Shown piece by piece: positions 36,331 through 44,817 of a DNA stretch of 64,000 nt; position 1 is the stretch's first letter; every line of letters starts with the position of its first letter. The notes under the pieces were generated by a model, which did not search any database, was not told the origin of the DNA, and saw only the letters and a list, made by a program, of their open reading frames with translations. The position numbers were made by a program, and so were the translations under genes. The stretch is from Phorcysia thermohydrogeniphila (GTDB lineage Bacteria > Aquificota > Aquificia > Desulfurobacteriales > Desulfurobacteriaceae), in contig NZ_SMFV01000002.1 of assembly GCF_004339575.1 (NCBI RefSeq), positions 248,001 through 312,000 of the forward strand, given 5' to 3'.

Positions 36331-36806
36331 CCCTTGAAGAGTTCAGGGAAAAGGTAAGAGAACTAAAGAACAGCGGGAAGTATCCGGTGGCAAGGTCCTA
36401 CATTCTTCCCGCCCTCTGGATTGCCGAGAAGAACTTTCCTGCAATTACCCACGAGGTTATGAAGGTCGTTGCGGAGGAGCTCGGCGTTAAACCTGTTGAG
36501 GTTGAAGAGGTTGCAGAGTTCTACGCAATGTTCCATACAAAGCCAAAGGGAAAGTACGTCATAAGGGTCTGCACGAACCTTTCCTGTATGCTCTGCGGCG
36601 GGGAAGGAATCCTCGCTAAATTTTCTGACCTTCTTGGGATTTCCCCCGGTGAAACTACGGAAGATGGTCTTTTTACCTTAGAAGTTTCTGAGTGTATGGG
36701 CTTGTGCGATGGAGCTCCCGCCGTAACCGTTAACGAGGAAAGGTTCTTGAAGGTAACCTCTGAAAAAGTTCCAGAGATACTCAGGAAATTTGGCTGGAAG
36801 GGCTAA
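36327..36806 (+). CDS. nuoE: NADH-quinone oxidoreductase subunit E
   Basis: 159 residues. Thioredoxin-like [2Fe-2S] subunit of the NADH module: ligands in RVCTNLSCMLCGG and, later, SECMGLCDGAPAVTVN. It pairs with NuoF. Presence of NuoE, F and G indicates a true NADH-oxidising complex rather than the ferredoxin-only form. Confidence 0.96.
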   Translation: MTLEEFREKVRELKNSGKYPVARSYILPALWIAEKNFPAITHEVMKVVAEELGVKPVEVEEVAEFYAMFHTKPKGKYVIRVCTNLSCMLCGGEGILAKFSDLLGISPGETTEDGLFTLEVSECMGLCDGAPAVTVNEERFLKVTSEKVPEILRKFGWKG

Positions 36807-36808
36807 GG

Positions 36809-38077
36809 ATGGAAAGGCTTCTCCTTAGAAACGTTGATAAGGAAAACTCCCATACCATAGAGGTTTACATAAAGGGCGGTGGCTATCAGGCCTTAAAGAA
36901 AGCGTTAAAGGAGATGTCCCCTGAGGACATTATTGAGGAGGTAAAGGAGAGCGGACTCAGGGGAAGGGGTGGAGCAGGTTTTCCTACGGGACTAAAGTGG
37001 GAGTTTGCCGCCGCCGACGTAAAAGAGCCCAAATTCTTCGTCTGTAATGCCGACGAAGGTGAGCCCTGTACCTTTAAGGACAGGGTGATAATTGAGAAGG
37101 ATCCCCACGCCCTCATTGAGGGAATGTTAATTGGCGCTTACGCTACAGGCTGTCGTTACGGTTACATATACCTACGTGGGGAGTACCCCATAGGTAGGAA
37201 AATACTGGAAAGGGCAATAGCTGAGGCCTACGAGAAAGGCTTTCTCGGTGAAAACATCCTTGGGACGGAGTTTTCCTTTGACCTTTACGTTCACTCTGGG
37301 GCTGGCGCTTACATATGCGGAGAGGAAACTGCCCTTATAGATTCCCTTGAGGGTAGGAGGGGAGAGCCGAGGATAAAGCCTCCCTTCCCAGTTAACGCCG
37401 GTTACCTCTGGCAACCGACCGTCGTCAACAACGTTGAGACCCTTGCAAACATTCCCCTCATTATTGAGAGGGGAGGAAAGTGGTACTCACAGATAGGCTC
37501 TCCCGACTGTCCGGGGCCAAAGCTTTATGCGGTCAGCGGAAAAGTAAAAAGACCCGGGGTCTATGAGCTACCAATGGGAACGCCTTTAAGGGAGATTATC
37601 TACGAGCACGCCGGTGGTATCGTCGGTGATAGGAAGTTAAAGGCAGTTTTTCCGGGTGGAGCTTCAAGCTGTGTTTTAACCCCAGAGGAAATAGACGTTC
37701 CTATGGACTTTCCCTCCTTAGCTAAGGCCGGAACGATGCTTGGTTCTGGTGCAGTGATGGTTCTTGATGAGACGGACTGTATCGTTAAAGCGGCGCTAAG
37801 GCTCATAGAGTTCTTTAGGCACGAGTCCTGCGGTAAGTGCGTCCCCTGTAGGGAAGGAACGGACTGGCTTGTGAGGATAGTGAGGAGGATAGAGGAAGGG
37901 CAGGGAACAGAGGACGACCTTGACGTGATACTCTCTGTTTCTGAGACGATGGAGAACTCTTTCTGCGGCCTTGGAATGGCTGCCCACAACCCTGTAGCTT
38001 CAACGGTTAAGAAATTCAGGGAAGAGTTCTTAAAGCACATTAAGCTTGGAAGATGTCCCTTTAGGAGTGGCCAATGA
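36809..38077 (+). CDS. nuoF: NADH-quinone oxidoreductase subunit F
   Basis: 422 residues. The NADH- and FMN-binding subunit: RGRGGAGFPTGLKWEF is the NADH site, CNADEGEPCTFKDR the FMN site, and ESCGKCVPCREG with the later CGLG carries the [4Fe-4S] cluster N3. Normal length. Starts 2 bases after nuoE and overlaps nuoG as ATGA. Confidence 0.97.
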   Translation: MERLLLRNVDKENSHTIEVYIKGGGYQALKKALKEMSPEDIIEEVKESGLRGRGGAGFPTGLKWEFAAADVKEPKFFVCNADEGEPCTFKDRVIIEKDPHALIEGMLIGAYATGCRYGYIYLRGEYPIGRKILERAIAEAYEKGFLGENILGTEFSFDLYVHSGAGAYICGEETALIDSLEGRRGEPRIKPPFPVNAGYLWQPTVVNNVETLANIPLIIERGGKWYSQIGSPDCPGPKLYAVSGKVKRPGVYELPMGTPLREIIYEHAGGIVGDRKLKAVFPGGASSCVLTPEEIDVPMDFPSLAKAGTMLGSGAVMVLDETDCIVKAALRLIEFFRHESCGKCVPCREGTDWLVRIVRRIEEGQGTEDDLDVILSVSETMENSFCGLGMAAHNPVASTVKKFREEFLKHIKLGRCPFRSGQ

Positions 38078-40266
38078 ATAGCTTCAAGATAGTTATAGAC
38101 GGTAAGGAGTGTGAGGCCTATCCGGGAGAGACGGTTTTACAGGTTGCTGAAAGGAACGGGATAGTTATTCCGGTTTTTTGCTACCACAGGGAGCTCCGCC
38201 CGGAAGGAGCCTGTAGGGTTTGCCTTGTTGAAGTTGAGGGAGCTCCCCGTTTGGCGACCGCCTGCACTCTTAAGGCCATGCCCAACATGGTCGTAAGGAC
38301 AAACACCGAAAGGGTAAAGAAGGCAAGGGCCGGGGTCATAGAGCTCATTCTCAACAACCATACCTTGGAGTGTCCTATCTGCGATAAGTCCGGTGAGTGT
38401 GAGCTCCAGATGACGGGCTTTAGGCACGGCCCAAAGAAGTCCCGCTATAAGGAGCCAAGGCGTGAGAAAGACATTGTTATAAAAGGCCCTCTTATTGAGA
38501 TAGACAACGACCGCTGTATCCTGTGCCGCCGTTGCATAAGGATGTGCGGCGAAAATATGGGGAACCGAGTTCTTGGAATCCTTAAAAGGGGCTACAAAGC
38601 TTACGTTTCTCCTTTTAAAGGTGACTTCCTTGAAAGTGGCTGCAGGCACTGTGGAAGTTGCATAGACGTATGTCCCGTTGGCTCTCTCCTTGACAGAGCT
38701 TTTAAGTATAAAGACCGCCCTTGGCGTATGGAAAAGACGTGGACTACTTGCACCTTCTGCGGTTCAGGTTGTAGGCTGGAAGTAGACACCTATCACGGCC
38801 GAATAAAGAGAGTTGTCGGAAGAATAGGAGTAAACAGCGGACACAACAGAGGATACCTTTGCGTAAGAGGAAAGTGGGGCTGGGACGTTGTTTACTCTGA
38901 GAGGAGGCTAAAGAAACCTCTATTAAAGGATGGGGAGGGACTCCGAGAGATAACCCTACAGGAAGCTATAGATGTTCTAAAGGAGAAAGTTTGTGGCAGG
39001 AGAGTTAACCTTTACGTTGATAGCTCCCTGACAAATGAAGAGCTGGAGTTCCTTTATGCTGTCTTTGGAGGCGAGAACGTAACATCTGACGCCTATTCCT
39101 TTTCTCAGGCTCTTTCTGGAATTTCAGAGATAACCGGCAGTTTTGAGACAGATAGATTTTCGTCAATATACGACGCGGACATAGTTTTCGTCGTTGGCGA
39201 CTTCATAGAGGAGATAACTCCTGTTGTGGCAACGCTTTTAAGGCTTGCAGTTATTCAGAGAGGGAAAAGGTTAATAAGGCTTGGAACCTTCCCTTCAAAG
39301 CTTGACTCTGTAGCTTTTCAGTCCTTACTCGTTGGGGAAGAGGACCTTATAGACACCTTGAAGCACTTTATCATGGGAGCTCTTGACTCTTCCTATACTT
39401 CAAACAGCCGGGATATAGACAGAGCTGCAAAGGTTCTGAGGAACAAGAAGGTAGCCTTCGTTTTAGCTGGTTTAACCCTTTTCAGTCCCGATGTAAAGGA
39501 GATTTCCAAGACGGTTGCTTACCTTGCCAAAAGACTCTTTGCTAATAGTCCTGTAATAGTTGTTCCTCCAAAGGCTAACTCAATAAAGGTTTCAAAACTC
39601 TTTAACCTGAAAAAGCCTTCTGAGCTTGAAGGTGAGGTAAACGTCCTTGTGAATGTAGAGCTTAACAGGGACTTTCCGGGAGTTTCTTTAAAGGAAGGTT
39701 TCACCGTTCTCTTTTCTCCCTACTATACCCGGGACGTGGCCTTGGCAGACCTTATAATTCCCGTAGAGACGGGGCTTGAGAAGAGGGGAACGGTTGAAGG
39801 GGTAGAAGGGGAGCTCTCCTTGGAGACCTCCCTTGAGCCTGAATATTCCCTGAAGGAGATACTGAACTCGCTGCCGTTAGAACCTGTAGAAGTTTTAAGA
39901 AAAGAGTTTCCTCTGAACGAGGAGCTTGGCCATACAAGTCTAAAGAGGGAAGAGGGAGAGTTTTACCTGACTGTTCTTTTAAACAGGACAGGGTGGAACT
40001 CTGTGAGCTACTACTCTGAAAACGTTAGTAGGGTAGCTTCTGGAAGGGTTCTCCTCCTTAACCCTGAAGATGGGAAAGGAAGGGAGATTGTAACTTTGAA
40101 AACTTCCGGAGGAGAGCTGACAGTTCCGGTAAAGGAGTGGGAAGGAGTTCCACAGGGTAGAGCTCTGCTTAGGATAGAAAGGTTTACGAGGGACGTTTCA
40201 CAGCTTTTAAGAGGATACTTTCCTGCAATGACAGGAATTCCGTGTAAACTGCTACTGGAGGCGTGA
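38074..40266 (+). CDS. nuoG: NADH-quinone oxidoreductase subunit G
   Basis: 730 residues. The N-terminal [2Fe-2S] domain is at about 1-80 (CYHRELRPEGACRVCLVEVE), then the H-C3 cluster region (LECPICDKSGECELQ), two [4Fe-4S] motifs (CILCRRCIRMC, CRHCGSCIDVCPVGS), and CTFCGSGC of cluster N7. The remaining part is a degenerate molybdopterin-oxidoreductase domain without cofactor motifs, as is normal for NuoG. It is shorter than E. coli NuoG. It overlaps the following CNBD gene by one base (TGATG). Confidence 0.95.
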   Translation: MNSFKIVIDGKECEAYPGETVLQVAERNGIVIPVFCYHRELRPEGACRVCLVEVEGAPRLATACTLKAMPNMVVRTNTERVKKARAGVIELILNNHTLECPICDKSGECELQMTGFRHGPKKSRYKEPRREKDIVIKGPLIEIDNDRCILCRRCIRMCGENMGNRVLGILKRGYKAYVSPFKGDFLESGCRHCGSCIDVCPVGSLLDRAFKYKDRPWRMEKTWTTCTFCGSGCRLEVDTYHGRIKRVVGRIGVNSGHNRGYLCVRGKWGWDVVYSERRLKKPLLKDGEGLREITLQEAIDVLKEKVCGRRVNLYVDSSLTNEELEFLYAVFGGENVTSDAYSFSQALSGISEITGSFETDRFSSIYDADIVFVVGDFIEEITPVVATLLRLAVIQRGKRLIRLGTFPSKLDSVAFQSLLVGEEDLIDTLKHFIMGALDSSYTSNSRDIDRAAKVLRNKKVAFVLAGLTLFSPDVKEISKTVAYLAKRLFANSPVIVVPPKANSIKVSKLFNLKKPSELEGEVNVLVNVELNRDFPGVSLKEGFTVLFSPYYTRDVALADLIIPVETGLEKRGTVEGVEGELSLETSLEPEYSLKEILNSLPLEPVEVLRKEFPLNEELGHTSLKREEGEFYLTVLLNRTGWNSVSYYSENVSRVASGRVLLLNPEDGKGREIVTLKTSGGELTVPVKEWEGVPQGRALLRIERFTRDVSQLLRGYFPAMTGIPCKLLLEA

Positions 40267-40739
40267 TGGTAAAGGTTGAGATGGCAAAAAAGTTTCCTCT
40301 CTTTTCAAACTTTACGGAGAAAGAGCTTGAAGAGGTTTCCCACTACCTTGACTACAAAGTTTTCCCAAAGGGAGAGGTTCTCTTTGAAGAGGGAGACCCC
40401 GGAGACAAGATATTCTTCTTGGTAAAGGGAAGGGTAGGGCTTTACCGTCCAGACCCTTTTGGAAATGAGGTGAAGGTGGCCGTAAGCGAGGCCGGAACTC
40501 CTCTTGGAGAGCTCTCCTTCTTTAGCAGCAAGTTTCACTCTTCAAAAGGTGTGGCTCTAAAAGAAACCCATGCCTTAGTTCTTACAAGGGAAGGTTACGA
40601 GAAATTAAAGGAAGAAGACCCCTACTTGGCGGTTAAGATGGTGGAATCTTTGGCCAGAGTCGTTGCAGAAAGGCTAAAAGAAATGAACAGAAAGTTCGTT
40701 GATACCGTCTGCTTTATCTGGGGAGGTCCTAAGAAGTGA
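40266..40739 (+). CDS. Stand-alone cyclic-nucleotide-binding-domain protein inside the nuo operon
   Basis: 157 residues. Single CNBD: FPLFSNFTEKELEEVSHYLD, FPKGEVLFEEGDPGDKIFFL, then GRVGLYRPD and PLGELSFFSSKFHSSKGVAL. The phosphate-binding position usually occupied by arginine before the A of RxA reads as lysine/glycine (SSKGVA), so nucleotide binding is uncertain. A C-terminal helix (KMVESLARVVAERLKEMN) follows, with no helix-turn-helix, so it is not a Crp-type activator. It lies between nuoG and nuoH with overlaps on both sides (TGATG, and 4 bases with nuoH), so it is made with complex I and may be an assembly or regulatory factor (inference). Confidence 0.85.
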   Translation: MVKVEMAKKFPLFSNFTEKELEEVSHYLDYKVFPKGEVLFEEGDPGDKIFFLVKGRVGLYRPDPFGNEVKVAVSEAGTPLGELSFFSSKFHSSKGVALKETHALVLTREGYEKLKEEDPYLAVKMVESLARVVAERLKEMNRKFVDTVCFIWGGPKK

Positions 40740-41698
40740 CGAGTAACTTTTTAAGCCTTCTCTTCGTCGTGGGGCTTATGCTCGTTGCGGTTCCCCCTAT
40801 TACTTACCTTGAAAGGAAGGTTCTCGGCCACATGCAGCAGAGGCCGGGGCCTATGGTTGTAGGCTTCCACGGCCTACTTCAGCCCCTTGCCGACGCTATA
40901 AAGCTCATTTTTAAGGAAGACATAGTTCCCCGTGGAGCGGATAGACTCCTATTTATGCTTGCCCCTTCTTTCAGCGTCTTTGGAGCTCTCCTTGCTGCCT
41001 CTGTGGTTCCAATTGGCTTTATACAGGCCGTTCCGCTAAAGTCTGGTCTCCTCTTTGTTATGGCGATGAGCGCCATTTCCATCTACGCCTTGGTTCTTGC
41101 CGGTTACGCTTCAAACAGCAAGTACTCCTTCTTGGGCGGAATGAGGGCTGCCGCTCAGGTTCTCGGTTTTGAGCTACCTATGGGATTTGCCATTATGGCC
41201 ATGGTTCTCCTCTACGGCACCCTTGACTTTAATGAAATGGTAAAGTGGCAGCAGGAGCACGGCTGGGGAATCTTTTACCAGCCCGTAGCTTTTCTCCTCT
41301 TCCTCTTTATGATGGTTGCAGAAATTGGAAGACCTCCCTTTGACCTGCCGGAGGGAGAGAGCGAGCTCGTTGGAGGTTTCCACACAGAATATTCCGGAAT
41401 GAGGTTCGCCGCCTTCTACTTTGGGGAGTACATAAACATAATCGTTTTGTCACTAATTGTTTCCCTTCTCTTTTTGGGTGGCTGGAGTGGACCTTTTGCA
41501 AAAGAATATCCCGTCCTTGGCGTTATTTACCACCTTCTGAAGGCCGGTTTCTTCATCTTCCTAACCTTCTGGCTTCGGGCTACATTCCCACGCTACAGGT
41601 TTGACCAGATGCTCTCAATTATGTGGAAGATAATGCTTCCAGTTTCCATAGTTAACGTTTTTGTAGCAGCGCTTCAAGTTTTTCTTTTTAGACTTTAA
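40736..41698 (+). CDS. nuoH: NADH-quinone oxidoreductase subunit H
   Basis: 320 residues, eight or so membrane helices, contacts the quinone site. Family segments: TYLERKVLGHMQQRPGP, QPLADAIKLIFKED, and EIGRPPFDLPEGESELVGG. Start is GTG (40736) overlapping the CNBD stop by 4 bases. Confidence 0.97.
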   Translation: MTSNFLSLLFVVGLMLVAVPPITYLERKVLGHMQQRPGPMVVGFHGLLQPLADAIKLIFKEDIVPRGADRLLFMLAPSFSVFGALLAASVVPIGFIQAVPLKSGLLFVMAMSAISIYALVLAGYASNSKYSFLGGMRAAAQVLGFELPMGFAIMAMVLLYGTLDFNEMVKWQQEHGWGIFYQPVAFLLFLFMMVAEIGRPPFDLPEGESELVGGFHTEYSGMRFAAFYFGEYINIIVLSLIVSLLFLGGWSGPFAKEYPVLGVIYHLLKAGFFIFLTFWLRATFPRYRFDQMLSIMWKIMLPVSIVNVFVAALQVFLFRL

Positions 41699-41710
41699 AG
41701 GGGTAGGTGG

Positions 41711-42166
41711 ATGGAAGTACTGAAGAAGGCGCTTTTTACAGACCTTCTCAAAGGGATGAGGGTGACTTTAAGGACTATGTTTAAGCCTACGGTCACCCTT
41801 CACTACCCCTTTGAGAAGGAAAAGCCCAGAAAGCGCTTTAGAGGTATTCACGCCCTCAAACTTAACCCGGACGGTAGCTTGCGTTGCGAGGCCTGCTTTT
41901 TGTGTGCAACTATGTGTCCAAGTAACGTCATAGATATGGAAATGACAGAGGGAGAGAACGGTGAGAAGGTTCTCGTTGACTTCACCGTTGATCTAACGAG
42001 GTGTCTCTTCTGTGGGCTATGCGTTGAAGCCTGTCCAAGGGATGCAATCGTTATGACAGATATTTACGAGTTCTCCCAGTACAGTGTAGATAAACTCGTT
42101 CTGCACAAGGAAGATCTTTTAAAGCTCGGAGAGTACTACCAGAAGTGGGAGAGGGAAAATAAATGA
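41711..42166 (+). CDS. nuoI: NADH-quinone oxidoreductase subunit I
   Basis: 151 residues. Two [4Fe-4S] ferredoxin motifs, CEACFLCATMCPSNV and CLFCGLCVEACPRDAI, carry clusters N6a and N6b linking NuoG to NuoB. An amphipathic N-terminus docks on the membrane arm. Overlaps nuoJ as ATGA. Confidence 0.97.
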   Translation: MEVLKKALFTDLLKGMRVTLRTMFKPTVTLHYPFEKEKPRKRFRGIHALKLNPDGSLRCEACFLCATMCPSNVIDMEMTEGENGEKVLVDFTVDLTRCLFCGLCVEACPRDAIVMTDIYEFSQYSVDKLVLHKEDLLKLGEYYQKWERENK

Positions 42167-42642
42167 GTGAGGTGTTCTTTTACTTTTTCTCCGTTCTCTC
42201 TATAGTCTTTGCTGCGGTTGCAGTTACTTCGCAGAACATCATAAGAGGTGGAGTAGCCCTCCTTGGATGCTTTGTTTCACTTGGGGCAGTTTACTTTACC
42301 GTAGGCGCGGAGTTTCTCGGAATAGTTCAGGTTATCGTCTACGGTGGAGCCATTATAGTTCTTTACCTATTTGCCCTTATGACGATGGATTTAGCCTCTT
42401 TAAAGTCTGAGCCTTTTAAGGCTTTTCTTGTTGCAGCTGGTGGTTTACTGTCGGTTGTTACGGCCTTCCTCTTGCTGACGGGAGGTATGGTTCTTACTAA
42501 GGACTTTAAGCCTTCTATTTCTGGTGCTGAGGACCTTGCCCTGCCGATGTTCTTTAAGTTTCTTCTGCCTTTTGAGGTCGTTTCGGTGTTGCTTTTAATT
42601 GCCACTGTAGGGGCTGTTGCGATTGGAAGGAGGGAAAGCTGA
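42163..42642 (+). CDS. nuoJ: NADH-quinone oxidoreductase subunit J
   Basis: 159 residues, five membrane helices. Contains GAEFLGIVQVIVYGGAIIVLYLF, the family signature with the pi-bulge helix. Shares one base with nuoK (TGATG). Confidence 0.95.
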   Translation: MSEVFFYFFSVLSIVFAAVAVTSQNIIRGGVALLGCFVSLGAVYFTVGAEFLGIVQVIVYGGAIIVLYLFALMTMDLASLKSEPFKAFLVAAGGLLSVVTAFLLLTGGMVLTKDFKPSISGAEDLALPMFFKFLLPFEVVSVLLLIATVGAVAIGRRES

Positions 42643-42941
42643 TGGCACCGACGGACTTTTTTGTCTTAAGCGCTTTTCTCTTTGGGATAGGAATTTTCGG
42701 GCTCGTTGTGAGGAGGAACGTTATATCAATCTTTTTCTCTTTGGAGCTCCTTTTAAACAGCGCAAACGTTCTTCTTGTTGGCTTTTCAAAGCTTCACGGA
42801 AATCTCTACGGTGAAGTTTTTGTCTTTTTCGTCCTTGCAGTAGCGGCTGCAGAGGCTGCTGTTGGGTTGGCAATAGTTGTAGCCCTATATAGGCTAACTG
42901 GTAGCGTGGACACTTCAGAGTTTAGAAGGCTGAGGTGGTGA
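42642..42941 (+). CDS. nuoK: NADH-quinone oxidoreductase subunit K
   Basis: 99 residues, three membrane helices. It has the conserved buried glutamates of the proton path in FFSLELLLNSANVLLV and VAAAEAAVGLAIVVALYR. The neighbour nuoL begins 2 bases after the stop. Confidence 0.96.
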   Translation: MAPTDFFVLSAFLFGIGIFGLVVRRNVISIFFSLELLLNSANVLLVGFSKLHGNLYGEVFVFFVLAVAAAEAAVGLAIVVALYRLTGSVDTSEFRRLRW

Positions 42942-42943
42942 GG

Positions 42944-44806
42944 ATGGGACTTACTTTCCTTATAGCTTTTCTGCCGCTGGTTGCCTTCTTAGTAAACGGC
43001 ATATGTGGGTCACTCTTTGGCCTTAGTGGTTTTCGCAATCGCTCTCACTACGTTGGCGTTACAGCGGTTGGAGCTTCTATGCTCCTTTCCTTTTACGTTC
43101 TCTTTAAGGTAACGGGTGGAGAGGTAATCTCGGAAGTCTGGTTTAGCTGGCTCATTTCCGGTGGACTTTCCGCCTCCTTTGGAGGCTACGTTGACTCCCT
43201 AACGGCAGTTATGCTCGTTGTTGTAACTTTAGTCTCGTTCCTCGTCCACGTTTACTCCGTCGGCTACATGCACGAAGACCCCGGTTACGACCGCTTCTTT
43301 GCTTACCTTGGGCTTTTTACTTTTTCAATGCTCGTTCTGGTGCTGTCCCCCAACTTCCTCCAGCTGTTCTTTGGATGGGAGGCTGTAGGACTATCTTCTT
43401 ACCTCTTAATAGGTTTTTGGTACAAGAAAAAGAGTGCCGCCGACGCTGCCGTTAAGGCCTTCCTGATGAACAGGGTGGGAGATTTCCTGTTTATACTGGG
43501 AGTAGTGTCTGTCTTCTGGGTGTTTGGCTCTCTGGATTTTCACGATGTATTTAGCAAAGTTCCGGAAGTTTCGGTTAAGGAGCTCTCAATCATTGCCCTT
43601 CTCCTCCTTGGCGGAGCTGTTGGAAAGTCCGCTCAGTTTCCCCTTCACACTTGGCTTCCAGACGCAATGGAAGGTCCTACGCCAATCTCTGCCCTAATTC
43701 ACGCCGCAACTATGGTTGCTGCCGGAGTTTTTATGGTTGCAAGGTGTGCACCAATTTATGAGGCCTCTCAAGTTCTTACAGTCGTTGGGGTTATCGGCGT
43801 TATAACCGCCTTTGGAGCGGCAACCATAGGTCTTACCCAGTTTGACATAAAGAGAGTTCTTGCCTATTCAACTCTTTCCCAGCTTGGGTATATGTTTGCA
43901 GCCCTTGGGGTTGGGGCATACGTCTACGCAATGTTCCACCTCTTTACCCACGCCTTTTTCAAGGCACTTCTCTTTTTAGGTTCCGGTAGCGTTATCCACG
44001 CTATGGGAGGGGAGCAGGATATAAGGAAGATGGGAGGACTTTATAAATACATGAAGGTGACTGCTGTTACTTTCATTGTTGGAGCTTTAGCCCTTTCTGG
44101 TATTCCTCCCCTTGCTGGATTTTTCAGTAAAGACAAGATAATAACTTCCGCCTTTGGAGAGGGCCACTTGGCCTTCTGGTTCTTCTTAACGGCCGGTACC
44201 TTTCTCACCTCCCTCTACATGGGAAGGCTGATTTTTCTCGTCTTCTTTGGAGAAGAAAGGTTTGGCGATGAGGTGAGGAAGCACCTTCATGAATCACCTC
44301 CCGTTATGACGGTACCTCTTTTGGTTCTTGCGGTTCTTTCACTCTTTGCAGGTTTCCTTGAGGGTTGGTTCGTCCACTTCGTTGGGAATTCCGTTCCGAA
44401 CGTTTCCTTTGAGCTTTCCCACTCGGTGGAGGTTTTCTTAGTTCTTACTTCTATTGGTCTTTCTCTCCTTGGAATTTTTGTTGCGGCTTACATCTACTTG
44501 TGGAGAAAAGCTTCTCCGGAGAAAATTGCAACCCTTTTCGGGCCTCTCTATAGGCTCGTTTACAACAAGTACTACTTTGACGAGGTGTATGATTTCCTCT
44601 TTGTAAGGGGCGTTGGCTTTGTTACCGGTAAAGCCTTGGCTCTTACTGACAAGTATGTGATTGACGGGGTCGTTAACGGCCTTGCGGCCACAGCGAAGTG
44701 GTCGGGAGAGCTCTTAAGGCTCACTCAGACTGGAGTCGTTAACACCTACGTTGCCTACATGGTTATTGGAATGATTCTCTTTGCAGTAATTATCTGGCTC
44801 TACTAA
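42944..44806 (+). CDS. nuoL: NADH-quinone oxidoreductase subunit L
   Basis: 620-residue antiporter-like proton-pumping subunit with the conserved glutamate in FGWEAVGLSSYLLIGFW, the lysine/histidine helices (PLHTWLPDAMEGPTPISALI, HAFFKALLFLGSGSVIHA) and the long C-terminal lateral helix. I place the start at the ATG at 42944 rather than the GTG at 42935, which overlaps nuoK. No sodium-specific feature can be read from sequence. Confidence 0.97.
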   Translation: MGLTFLIAFLPLVAFLVNGICGSLFGLSGFRNRSHYVGVTAVGASMLLSFYVLFKVTGGEVISEVWFSWLISGGLSASFGGYVDSLTAVMLVVVTLVSFLVHVYSVGYMHEDPGYDRFFAYLGLFTFSMLVLVLSPNFLQLFFGWEAVGLSSYLLIGFWYKKKSAADAAVKAFLMNRVGDFLFILGVVSVFWVFGSLDFHDVFSKVPEVSVKELSIIALLLLGGAVGKSAQFPLHTWLPDAMEGPTPISALIHAATMVAAGVFMVARCAPIYEASQVLTVVGVIGVITAFGAATIGLTQFDIKRVLAYSTLSQLGYMFAALGVGAYVYAMFHLFTHAFFKALLFLGSGSVIHAMGGEQDIRKMGGLYKYMKVTAVTFIVGALALSGIPPLAGFFSKDKIITSAFGEGHLAFWFFLTAGTFLTSLYMGRLIFLVFFGEERFGDEVRKHLHESPPVMTVPLLVLAVLSLFAGFLEGWFVHFVGNSVPNVSFELSHSVEVFLVLTSIGLSLLGIFVAAYIYLWRKASPEKIATLFGPLYRLVYNKYYFDEVYDFLFVRGVGFVTGKALALTDKYVIDGVVNGLAATAKWSGELLRLTQTGVVNTYVAYMVIGMILFAVIIWLY

Positions 44807-44817
44807 GGGGTGTGTGG

